Positions 1-5,062 of a DNA stretch of 5,062 bases are shown here, one piece after another (positions within the stretch are counted from its first letter, which is position 1; each line of letters starts with the position of its first letter). The stretch spans positions 1-5,062 of the forward strand of contig CAKQNH010000433.1 of NCBI GenBank assembly GCA_934255105.1. The letters are read 5' to 3'. This stretch comes from an uncultured Pirellulaceae bacterium. Its GTDB lineage: Bacteria; Planctomycetota; Planctomycetia; Pirellulales; Pirellulaceae. The translations under genes and the position numbers were made by a program. A model generated the notes under the pieces. It was not told the DNA's origin, searched no databases, and saw nothing but the letters and a program-made list of their open reading frames with translations.

Positions 1-1371
1 GCCCAGCGGACGGCCCTGACCGCGGCGCTCGGATCCAGCCTGGTCAATATGCTGTACGTGCTCGACGAACCCTCGGTCGGCCTGCACCCACACGATGTGC
101 AGCAGTTGGCAGAGGCGATAGAGCGACTGGCCCGGCGTGGGAATTCAGTCGTGATGATCGAGCACGAGGAAGAACTGCTGCGACGGGCGGAGTGGGTGAT
201 TGAAGTCGGTCCGGCGGCGGGCGCGGGTGGCGGTGAAATCGTCTATTCGGGGCCGCGCGATCAAATCCAGCAGAGCAACACGCTGACCGGCGACTATTTG
301 GCAGGTCGCAGGCACTTGCCCATCCCCATCCAGCGTCGCCCGCTCGATCAGGGGGCCGTGAGCTTGAGCGATTGCCACGGCAATAACTTGAAGCACATCG
401 ACGTCAGCTTTCCTCTAGGCGTGTTGTGTCTTGTGACTGGCGTCAGCGGCAGTGGCAAGAGCTCGCTGGTTCAAGACACGTTGTATGGCGCACTAGCCAA
501 TCGCCTGACCCCGCAGTCCCATCAGACACTCCCATTCGGCAGTATCGCCGGGAGTGGATTGATCGACGACTGCATCCTGGTCGACCAAAGCCCCATCAGC
601 CGTTCGCCTCGTAGCAATCCGGTTACGTTCATCAAAGCCTTTGACGAAATTCGCAAGGTGTTTGCCGATACGCCTGAGGCCAAGGTGCGCAATTACAGCG
701 CGGGTCACTTCAGCTTTAACAGCGATCTAGGGCGTTGCCCCACTTGCCAAGGCGATGGCGTATTGAAGATCGACATGCAGTTCTTGGCTGATGTCACCAT
801 GACTTGCGGCGACTGTGGTGGGAGTCGCTATCGGTCCGAGATCTTGCAAGTCCATTATCGCGATCAGAATATCGCGGATGTGTTGCACATGACCGTCCGC
901 GAGGCGAACCATTTCTTTCGTGGGCAAAAAAAACTCCAACAGAAGCTGAAGGTGTTGGCTGACGTCGGGCTGGACTATTTGCAGCTCGGGCAGTCGGCCA
1001 CGACGCTCAGTTCGGGCGAAGGACAGCGACTGAAGTTGGCGACCTACTTAGCCAATGCTACGCGACGCAAGACTCTGTTCCTGCTCGATGAACCCACCAC
1101 CGGCTTGCACACCAACGATATTGTTAAGCTGCTGGACTGCTTCGATGCCCTCATTGCAGCCGGGCATTCGTTGATCGTGGTCGAACACAATTTGCACTTG
1201 ATGTCAGTCGCGGATCACATCATCGATATCGGCCCGGAGCCCGCCGCAGAGGGCGGACGACTGGTCGTTGCAGGCACGCCCGAGCAGGTGGCTGCTACGC
1301 CCCAGTCGCTGACCGGCAAGTACTTGGGCGAGTTCATGCAACTGCAGCGCAGTCTCACGAGTTCGTCGTAG
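1..1371 (+). CDS. uvrA: UvrA-family excinuclease ATPase, C-terminal part (5' end outside window)
   Basis: UvrA is the damage-recognising ATPase of bacterial nucleotide excision repair; it loads UvrB on damaged DNA. The frame is open from base 1, so the gene begins upstream; 456 codons are visible and the ATG at 49 is internal. In order: the end of the first ABC signature (AQR at 4-12), first Walker B (LYVLDEPSVGLH, about 52-87), H-loop IEHE, second Walker A (GVSGSGKSS, 439-465), the DQSPISRSPRSNP segment, the C-terminal zinc finger CX2C-X19-CX2C (cysteine codons at 736, 745, 805, 814), second signature LSSGEGQR (1006-1029), second Walker B (LFLLDEPTTGLH, about 1075-1110) and H-loop VVEHN. Family UvrAs normally have LSGGEAQR at the second signature, so this copy deviates there, and the first signature (QRTAL) is also unusual. 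It may therefore be a UvrA paralogue (UvrA2-like) and not the housekeeping copy. The UvrB-binding domain that would help decide lies outside the window. Family assignment is secure; the symbol is less so. Confidence 0.93.
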   Translation, partial: AQRTALTAALGSSLVNMLYVLDEPSVGLHPHDVQQLAEAIERLARRGNSVVMIEHEEELLRRAEWVIEVGPAAGAGGGEIVYSGPRDQIQQSNTLTGDYLAGRRHLPIPIQRRPLDQGAVSLSDCHGNNLKHIDVSFPLGVLCLVTGVSGSGKSSLVQDTLYGALANRLTPQSHQTLPFGSIAGSGLIDDCILVDQSPISRSPRSNPVTFIKAFDEIRKVFADTPEAKVRNYSAGHFSFNSDLGRCPTCQGDGVLKIDMQFLADVTMTCGDCGGSRYRSEILQVHYRDQNIADVLHMTVREANHFFRGQKKLQQKLKVLADVGLDYLQLGQSATTLSSGEGQRLKLATYLANATRRKTLFLLDEPTTGLHTNDIVKLLDCFDALIAAGHSLIVVEHNLHLMSVADHIIDIGPEPAAEGGRLVVAGTPEQVAATPQSLTGKYLGEFMQLQRSLTSSS

Positions 1372-1391
1372 CCGAAGTCGCCAGACTTTGG
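1372..1391 (+). terminator. Hairpin directly after the uvrA-like stop codon
   Basis: CCGAAGTC (1372-1379) pairs with GACTTTGG (1384-1391), giving 8 pairs with one G-T wobble around a GCCA loop. It begins on the base after the TAG stop. There is no run of T after it, so it is not a classic intrinsic terminator; it could still stabilise the 3' end of the message. A second weaker inverted pair, CGCTGC (1415-1420) with GCAGCG (1432-1437), lies further down. Confidence 0.35.
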
Positions 1392-1451
1392 ACTGCCAAG
1401 CCAGCGCCCCCTTTCGCTGCAGGCGGCGACAGCAGCGTGCAGTGAATAGAC

Positions 1452-1592
1452 ATGCATTATGCCGCAGACGCGGAGCACAAGTTGGACGATGTACTCTGCG
1501 AACTCCGTCCATTGATTGCGGAGGTTTTAGGTGTCAACGGTGACGAGATCGTTGCCAGCGCGCGATTTATCGAAGACTTGGGCGTCGGATAA
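1452..1592 (+). pseudogene. Acyl carrier protein remnant, 3'-truncated before the phosphopantetheine site
   Basis: The 46-codon frame reads like the first half of an acyl carrier protein. Helix I is LDDVLCELRPLIAEVLG (residues 11-27), followed by the loop VNGDEI (28-33) and FIEDLG (39-44). In the family this last motif leads directly into D/E-S-L/I, whose serine receives 4'-phosphopantetheine and carries the acyl chain in fatty acid or polyketide synthesis. Here the frame reads GVG and then stops, so the serine and helices II-IV are missing (usual length about 75-90 residues). The TAA stop is also the left flank of the inverted-repeat element that follows. No continuation of an ACP appears on the far side of that element, so this looks like loss of the 3' part, not a simple interruption. 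The ATG at 1452 is the first start after an in-frame TGA at 1443, and no Shine-Dalgarno site is visible. It cannot work as an ACP as written. The family call rests on motif reading only. Confidence 0.7.
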
Positions 1593-1610
1593 GGGATGGC
1601 GAATGAATAA
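1592..1610 (+). repeat. Left terminal inverted repeat of the MITE-like element
   Basis: Thirteen bases (1592-1604) are perfectly inverted at 1689-1701; two mismatches (1605-1606) and four more matched bases (1607-1610) follow. The outermost A overlaps the TAA flank, so the repeat proper is 12 bp if TAA is the target duplication. Confidence 0.75.
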
Positions 1611-1682
1611 ATGTGGCCGCAGGCTCCGAGATCAGAAGAAACGCAAGCGACTGCAGAGCGTTCGCCCTCAATGTAGCGCGGA

Positions 1683-1701
1683 TTATGGATTCGCCATCCC
1701 T
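1683..1701 (-). repeat. Right terminal inverted repeat of the MITE-like element
   Basis: Reverse complement of the left end: TTAT (1683-1686), two mismatched G (1687-1688), then the 13-base perfect arm (1689-1701). It ends five bases before the GTG start of the next gene. Confidence 0.75.
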
Positions 1702-1706
1702 AAGCG

Positions 1707-2450
1707 GTGCTTACAGTGCATGAGAAAGAAAGGGTGAAGGTGGTCTTGATCAAGTGGCAAGGCGCCGAGGTGATCGTGAGTGACCCTTTGGGACGCAGCA
1801 ATTTCAAGGAAGGTGACCAGATCCGTTTCATGGCGCAGAAAGTAAGCGTACCAAATAAATTGATCGATGTCGCCTCCTTGAATTTCGTACTTCTGACGAT
1901 CCCGACAGAGTTTCCTGGAGTTGATGGAAAGAACGCTCGAGTCTCCCAAACTCCGGCAGAGCAGAAACGCCTGATGAAGATTGTCGGAGGCGATCTGGAT
2001 GCGGCAGAGAATCCAAATGAGCGGTTTTATGCCCTGAACCGCGCTGCCAAGAGTGCCATGAAAGCGGGTAAGACGGAGGAAGCCCAGAAGCTTGCTGAGG
2101 AACTGTTGCAAATGGCCCAGACCCGCACCAAAGACTGGAACTATGGCAATGCGATCCAGGATTCAAATCAAGTATTGGGTCGCATCGCTTTGTCGAAGAG
2201 CGATGTCGATGAAGCGAAGAAGCGACTCTTAGCCTCTGCCGATTCAGATGGCTCACCTCAGATGAACTCTTTTGGCCCGAATATGCAACTGGCTAAGGAA
2301 CTTCTAGACAAAGGAGAGAAGGAGGTCGTCTTGGAGTATTTTGAGCGTTGTAGCAAGTTCTGGAAGATGGGGGGCGAGCGGTTGACGGCTTGGTCTAAAG
2401 CGGTCAGCGATGGGCAGACTCCCAAATTCGGGGCAAGTCTCAATTACTGA
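1707..2450 (+). CDS. TPR-like helical protein of unknown function, possibly 5'-truncated
   Basis: The function is unknown; the protein is 247 residues with no signal peptide or membrane segment at the annotated start. Residues 1-65 alternate hydrophobic and polar residues like beta strands (VKVVLIKW, AEVIVSDPLG, GDQIRFMAQKV, SLNFVLLTIP). From about 80 on it is helical, with TPR-like hairpins: 103-137 (FYALNRAAKSAMKAGKTEEA), 150-178 (VLGRIALSKSDVDEAKKRLL) and 192-220 (LAKELLDKGEKEVVLEYF). The most distinctive parts are WNYGNAI (144-150), SPQMNSFGPNM (183-193) and the FGASLNY end. I recall these motifs from conserved hypothetical proteins in several phyla, without a known role. An in-frame TAA at 1701 forbids an earlier start. 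The GTG at 1707 has no Shine-Dalgarno site and lies three bases beyond the flank of the MITE-like element, and the fold seems to begin mid-domain. The original N-terminus, perhaps with a signal peptide, may therefore be lost. It could be a working gene using a cryptic start or a decaying fragment; the intact 247-codon frame favours recent damage or function. Confidence 0.72.
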   Translation: MLTVHEKERVKVVLIKWQGAEVIVSDPLGRSNFKEGDQIRFMAQKVSVPNKLIDVASLNFVLLTIPTEFPGVDGKNARVSQTPAEQKRLMKIVGGDLDAAENPNERFYALNRAAKSAMKAGKTEEAQKLAEELLQMAQTRTKDWNYGNAIQDSNQVLGRIALSKSDVDEAKKRLLASADSDGSPQMNSFGPNMQLAKELLDKGEKEVVLEYFERCSKFWKMGGERLTAWSKAVSDGQTPKFGASLNY

Positions 2451-2462
2451 TTGCCTACTGGT

Positions 2463-2493
2463 GCGAACGTGTTCGCTAAGCCGTTTGCTTAGC
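2463..2493 (+). terminator. Two overlapping hairpins downstream of the TPR-like gene
   Basis: GCTAAGC (2475-2481), loop CGTTT, GCTTAGC (2487-2493) is a perfect 7-bp stem. Just upstream GCGAAC (2463-2468), GT, GTTCGC (2471-2476) is a 6-bp inverted repeat. They share bases 2475-2476, so both cannot form fully at once. The nearest T-rich run (TTTTGTT, 2514-2520) is about 20 bases beyond the second stem, so this is at best a weak intrinsic terminator for the gene ending at 2450. Confidence 0.4.
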
Positions 2494-2580
2494 TGTCCAA
2501 CTTTCGCCGATCGTTTTGTTCCTGCTTATTGAAATAAGCTTTCGGATGACACACATTTTTCAAAGCGAATCGATGTAACT

Positions 2581-2584
2581 GGAG
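2581..2584 (+). promoter_or_regulatory. Ribosome binding site that supports the TTG start at 2590
   Basis: GGAG sits five bases before TTG at 2590. This is the clearest Shine-Dalgarno site in the window, and together with the MFGLG N-terminus it decides the start of the small zinc-ribbon protein. No in-frame ATG occurs until codon 43, which would delete the membrane segment. Confidence 0.65.
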
Positions 2585-2589
2585 ATAAC

Positions 2590-2832
2590 TTGTTTGGACT
2601 GGGCATTCAGGAACTTCTAATTATCTGCGTGATCCTACTAGGGCTGCTCACCTTGCCTGTGATAGTCTTGGTTGCGGTTGTCCTCTACGTTCAACGCTCT
2701 CAAGGCAACAGTCTAATGCGCAATCCAAACCTGCTCCGCTGTCCAGATTGTGGAGGCACCGTGTCGCGACTCGCACCAGCCTGTCCGCATTGTGGGCGTC
2801 CGTCGTCGCCGGTGGACGAAGACCTAAGCTGA
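2590..2832 (+). CDS. Small membrane-anchored zinc-ribbon protein
   Basis: An 80-residue protein of unknown role. The N-terminus MFGLGIQELLII resembles the start of TatA/TatB proteins. It runs into one long hydrophobic segment (about 8-34), followed by VQRSQ and a polar linker. A compact zinc ribbon comes next, CPDC-X10-CPHC, with cysteines at 51, 54, 65 and 68 ('CPDCGGTVSRLAPACPHCG'). The acidic tail is PVDEDLS. The amphipathic helix of a real TatA is missing, so it is probably not a Tat component; the resemblance is limited to the first dozen residues. A single-pass protein with the ribbon in the cytoplasm is the likely arrangement (basic R36 and R44 follow the membrane segment). The TTG start is backed by GGAG five bases upstream. 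The stop lies 8 bp from the convergent stop of the alcohol dehydrogenase. Gene call is good; function is unassigned. Confidence 0.82.
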   Translation: MFGLGIQELLIICVILLGLLTLPVIVLVAVVLYVQRSQGNSLMRNPNLLRCPDCGGTVSRLAPACPHCGRPSSPVDEDLS

Positions 2833-2840
2833 GCTCGCGT

Positions 2841-4094
2841 TCAGTACCGCAGTCGGTAGAGCTTAAGGAAATCGTCTTGGCTCATGCTGCGGGGATTGAA
2901 TGTTCCGGTCCATTGGCTCGTCGCATCTGCGGACAATTGCTCCAACGCATCAGCGGGAATTCCCAGAGCTTCTAGCCGAGTTTCCAAACCGGCTAGAGCG
3001 ACTAAGTGCTCAACATACTTTGCAAGTTGTTCGGCAGAAGTAGTACTAGAATTGGAGACCGCTGATGTGAGGGCTGCAGATGCTTGAGCTTCATTTGCAC
3101 TGGGCACAGCCCCAGCGGCTTGTACGACATCATGCCACAGTTCGGCGTACAGCGATTCGACAACTTGTGCATTGAAGCGAATCACTTCCGGCAACATCAC
3201 TCCTACCGCTTGACCGTGTGTGATATCGAAGCGGGCAGTTAGGGGATTGGCCAGTGCATGGGCTGCACCCAACATACTGGTCTCGATGGCTAGACCGGCG
3301 AAGTATGCACCCAACTGCACTTGTCCACGCGCTTCCAGGCTATCTGGTTGGCTGATGACCTGCGGAAACCCAGCGCAGAGCAATTGCCAAGCCTTGCGGC
3401 TAAAGCAACTGCTGAGCGGATTGCGTTTGCTGGTCACCTGCGTTTCTAAAGCATGCGAGATGGCGTCGATGCCCGTGAGGGCCGTCACGCGCGGTGGCTG
3501 AGTCACGGTTAGGGTTGGGTCCAGCAGCGCGATGCGGCAGGCCGCGCGAGGATCGCCGCAAGCCATTTTCACATGCGTGTCAGCCTGGCTGATCAGTGCA
3601 AACGATTGAGCTTCACTCCCCGTTCCAGACGTGGTGGGAACCGCGATCAGCGGTAACATATCGGCCGTGGCTTTGCCGACGCCCCAATAGTCCTCCATGC
3701 GCCCACCGCAGGAATAGAGGAAGTTGATCCCTTTGGCGCAGTCCATGGAGCTACCACCTCCAATGGCGACCAGCAAGTCGGGCCGCTGGCTACGAGCCAC
3801 TTCGACCCCGGCCTCGACGTCCAATGTGGTTGGGTTCTCGTGTACAGCATGAAAGGCCGAGACTATCAGGCCAGCTTGCTCAAGGCTATCGACGCCGCGT
3901 TGGAAATGGCCCGCCGATACGACGCCTGGGTCGCTGACCACCAATGCGCGGGAAACACCCACCGCGGCGGCCAATTCTCCTAGACGATCGATCGAGTTTT
4001 GGCCAAATATCAAACGCGTGCGTAGCTGGAAATCAATGCTGTCCATCAGTTCTAAAATTTCAGGAGGGGAACGAATAGCGGCAGGAGACAGCAT
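2841..4094 (-). CDS. Iron-containing (group III) alcohol dehydrogenase
   Basis: NAD(P)-dependent oxidoreductase interconverting an alcohol and an aldehyde or ketone in the cytoplasm; the substrate cannot be read from sequence. The N-terminal Rossmann-like domain carries GGGSSMD (112-118, dinucleotide pyrophosphate binding) and PTTSGTGSE (153-161). The helical domain carries all four metal ligands: D210 and H214 in TGIDAISHALE, H279 in GAAHALA and H293 in ITHGQAVGVMLP. The C-terminus NPRSMSQDDFLKLYR is typical. The 417 residues exceed the usual 380-390. About 16 extra residues come from the annotated start; the family-like N-terminus begins at M17 (MDSIDFQLRTRLIFG, start at 4046), which is the better biological start although neither has a strong Shine-Dalgarno site. 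The rest of the excess is an Ala/Ser-rich stretch at about 328-356. It is divergent from the aldolase-like gene at 4194, sharing a ~100-bp upstream region, and convergent with the zinc-ribbon gene. Confidence 0.95.
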   Translation of the reverse strand: MLSPAAIRSPPEILELMDSIDFQLRTRLIFGQNSIDRLGELAAAVGVSRALVVSDPGVVSAGHFQRGVDSLEQAGLIVSAFHAVHENPTTLDVEAGVEVARSQRPDLLVAIGGGSSMDCAKGINFLYSCGGRMEDYWGVGKATADMLPLIAVPTTSGTGSEAQSFALISQADTHVKMACGDPRAACRIALLDPTLTVTQPPRVTALTGIDAISHALETQVTSKRNPLSSCFSRKAWQLLCAGFPQVISQPDSLEARGQVQLGAYFAGLAIETSMLGAAHALANPLTARFDITHGQAVGVMLPEVIRFNAQVVESLYAELWHDVVQAAGAVPSANEAQASAALTSAVSNSSTTSAEQLAKYVEHLVALAGLETRLEALGIPADALEQLSADATSQWTGTFNPRSMSQDDFLKLYRLRY

Positions 4095-4193
4095 TCTACC
4101 GCAAACAGTCCTTTCTAGCCGCCGTGCTAGGCATTAAAATCGTTTGGCGTGAAGGCTCGGTGCAATTTGTCAAACTCTTAGAAGAATAACTCC
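4095..4193. promoter_or_regulatory. Shared divergent intergenic region, no confident promoter
   Basis: These 99 bp (longer if the dehydrogenase starts at 4046) must hold the start signals for both divergent genes. I see a 5-bp inverted repeat CTAGC (4115-4119) and GCTAG (4126-4130), and an AT-rich TAAAAT at 4135-4140 that resembles a -10 box but has no matching -35. Nothing here is strong enough to call a promoter or operator box. Confidence 0.3.
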
Positions 4194-5062
4194 ATGGATA
4201 CCCGCGCGATAACGCCAGCTCGTTTGGCACACAGCGTGATTGCGGTGCCCCCCTTAGCACGCGACTCGCAGTTGAAGATCGATGCGCGCGAAAACCAGAA
4301 GCTGATCCAGCATATCGAATCGGGTGGCGTGTCCACGCTGCTATATGGCGGCAATGCGGTGCTCTATCATCTGCGGCCGAGTGAATACGGGCGATTGCTG
4401 GGCATGCTGGTCGACGTGGCTGGGGCGGAGACTCTGGTGATTCCTGCGGTTGGTCCGGCTTACGGGACGATGATGGATCAAGCCGAAGTGCTGGCCGATT
4501 TCAATTTTCCGACGGTCATGCTTCTGCCTCAAAAGGAGATCGCCGACCCAAGTGGAATCGCGTCGGGAATTCGCCGCTTCGCCGAAGCATATGGACGGCC
4601 GATCATGCTGTATCTCAAGCACGATCGCTGGCTGCCGCCCGCCGTGGTGGGCAAGATGTACCAAAGCGGCCTGCTGAGCTGTATCAAGTACGCGGTCGTG
4701 CGCGATGACACTGCCGACGATGATTACTTGCGCGAAGTGCTGTCGGTCGTCCCCAGCGATATTGTGGTTAGCGGTATCGGCGAACAGCCGGCCATCGTCC
4801 ACATGCGCGATTTCGAAGTCGGCAGCTTCACCAGCGGCTGCGTGTGCGTACAGCCTGCCAAGTCACAGCAGATGCTGCGAGCCATCCAAGCGGGCGACTT
4901 CGCAACAGCCGACACCATACGGGGCGAATTTCTGGAGCTAGAAAACTTGCGCAATCGCATTCACCCCATCCGAGTCTTGCATCGCGCGATGGAGTTGGCT
5001 GGCATAGCCACGACGGGCCCGATGCTACCGATGCTGGGCGAGTTGACTGCCAACGACATAGC
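4194..5062 (+). CDS. Dihydrodipicolinate synthase/N-acetylneuraminate lyase family protein (3' end outside window)
   Basis: A class I aldolase-type TIM barrel; 289 codons are visible and the frame is open at the window end. The family forms a Schiff base between a lysine and a keto substrate. K165 in LSCIKYAVVRDD (161-172) fits this lysine, and Y140 in IMLYLKHD fits the catalytic tyrosine region. The terminal helices (PIRVLHRAMELAG, then GPMLPMLGELT) match the family's end, so only a few residues should be missing. The usual G-T/S-T-G-E substrate loop is replaced by LLYGGNAVLYHL (49-60), so it lacks the tandem threonines that bind the keto acid carboxylate in DapA. I take it to belong to an uncharacterised clade with a YGGNA loop and not to be lysine-pathway DapA; the substrate is unknown. 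An in-frame TAG at 4179 and the ATG at 4194 fix the start; the Shine-Dalgarno signal is weak (AGAAG near 4180). Confidence 0.88.
   Translation, partial: MDTRAITPARLAHSVIAVPPLARDSQLKIDARENQKLIQHIESGGVSTLLYGGNAVLYHLRPSEYGRLLGMLVDVAGAETLVIPAVGPAYGTMMDQAEVLADFNFPTVMLLPQKEIADPSGIASGIRRFAEAYGRPIMLYLKHDRWLPPAVVGKMYQSGLLSCIKYAVVRDDTADDDYLREVLSVVPSDIVVSGIGEQPAIVHMRDFEVGSFTSGCVCVQPAKSQQMLRAIQAGDFATADTIRGEFLELENLRNRIHPIRVLHRAMELAGIATTGPMLPMLGELTANDI

Larger units (their letters stand above)
1590..1703. mobile_element. MITE-like 108-bp element with terminal inverted repeats and TAA flanks
   Basis: The element proper is 1593-1700, flanked by TAA at 1590-1592 and TAA at 1701-1703, as expected for a 3-bp target duplication. 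The left end AGGGATGGCGAAT (1592-1604) is the exact reverse complement of ATTCGCCATCCCT (1689-1701). After two mismatches the match resumes for four bases (ATAA 1607-1610 with TTAT 1683-1686), making a 19-bp imperfect inverted repeat. The interior holds a smaller hairpin, AACGC (1640-1644) with GCGTT (1658-1662), around a CTGCAG palindrome. The interior has no credible gene, so the element would need a transposase in trans. Short duplications of the TNA/TAA kind are known for some IS5-family groups, but the parent element is not identified here. Other readings are a chance hairpin or a REP-type repeat; a single copy in the window cannot separate these. Confidence 0.6.

Noticed and set aside
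1204..1512. Minus-strand open frames over the uvrA end and the following gap
   Set aside because: They are antisense to the conserved C-terminus of the UvrA-like protein and run into the ACP remnant; there is no recognisable domain.
1593..1700. Integron attC recombination site
   Set aside because: The core motifs of attC (RYYYAAC and GTTRRRY) are not seen at the arm ends, there are no gene cassettes around it, and the perfect terminal arms with TAA flanks fit a transposon better.
1531..1737. A basic 68-residue open frame running through the acyl carrier protein remnant and the MITE-like element
   Set aside because: It overlaps the better-supported ACP frame, crosses the whole repeat element and both its flanks, and shows no family resemblance; it is a chance frame.
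1683..2256. Two 142-residue minus-strand open frames opposite the TPR-like gene
   Set aside because: They are antisense to a frame with clear periodic helical motifs and show no domain of their own.
2590..2832. Tat translocase subunit TatA
   Set aside because: Only the first dozen residues resemble TatA. The hydrophobic segment is too long, the amphipathic helix is absent, and the C-terminal half is a zinc ribbon.
4341..4802. A 153-residue minus-strand open frame
   Set aside because: It is antisense to the aldolase-family gene, whose motifs and codon pattern clearly favour the plus strand; its sequence is rich in His, Arg and Gln as expected for a shadow frame.

Overview
The window looks like an ordinary chromosomal stretch of a planctomycete-like bacterium. 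This is an inference from the mid-50s GC by eye, the divergent UvrA-family protein, the acyl-carrier-protein relative, weak or absent Shine-Dalgarno sites and GTG/TTG starts. No marker gene fixes the lineage. Both ends of the window cut through genes.

Layout. Positions 1-1371 hold the C-terminal half of a UvrA-family ABC ATPase (+), followed by a short hairpin. Positions 1452-1703 hold a scar. A 46-codon acyl carrier protein remnant stops just before the residue that should carry phosphopantetheine. Its stop codon is the left TAA of a 108-bp element with 12-13 bp perfect terminal inverted repeats (19 bp imperfect) and TAA on both sides, which looks like a MITE. Three bases after the right TAA, a 247-codon gene (+, 1707-2450) opens with GTG and no ribosome binding site. 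It encodes a soluble TPR-like helical protein of unknown function that may have lost its own N-terminus. A pair of overlapping hairpins follows. A small membrane-anchored zinc-ribbon protein (+, 2590-2832, TTG start with a good ribosome binding site) converges on an iron-containing alcohol dehydrogenase (-, 2841-4094). The two stop codons are only 8 bp apart. From a shared ~100-bp intergenic region an uncharacterised dihydrodipicolinate-synthase-family TIM barrel (+, 4194 to the window end) runs the other way and is open at the 3' end.

The genes do not form one pathway. UvrA is DNA repair, the dehydrogenase and the aldolase-like protein are a divergent metabolic pair that may or may not be co-regulated, and the rest is of unknown role. 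The part most worth a second look is 1452-1760, where a small mobile element sits exactly at the junction between a 3'-truncated gene and a probably 5'-truncated gene. I see no CRISPR array, RNA gene, phage gene, toxin-antitoxin pair or defence cluster, and no convincing new multi-gene system.
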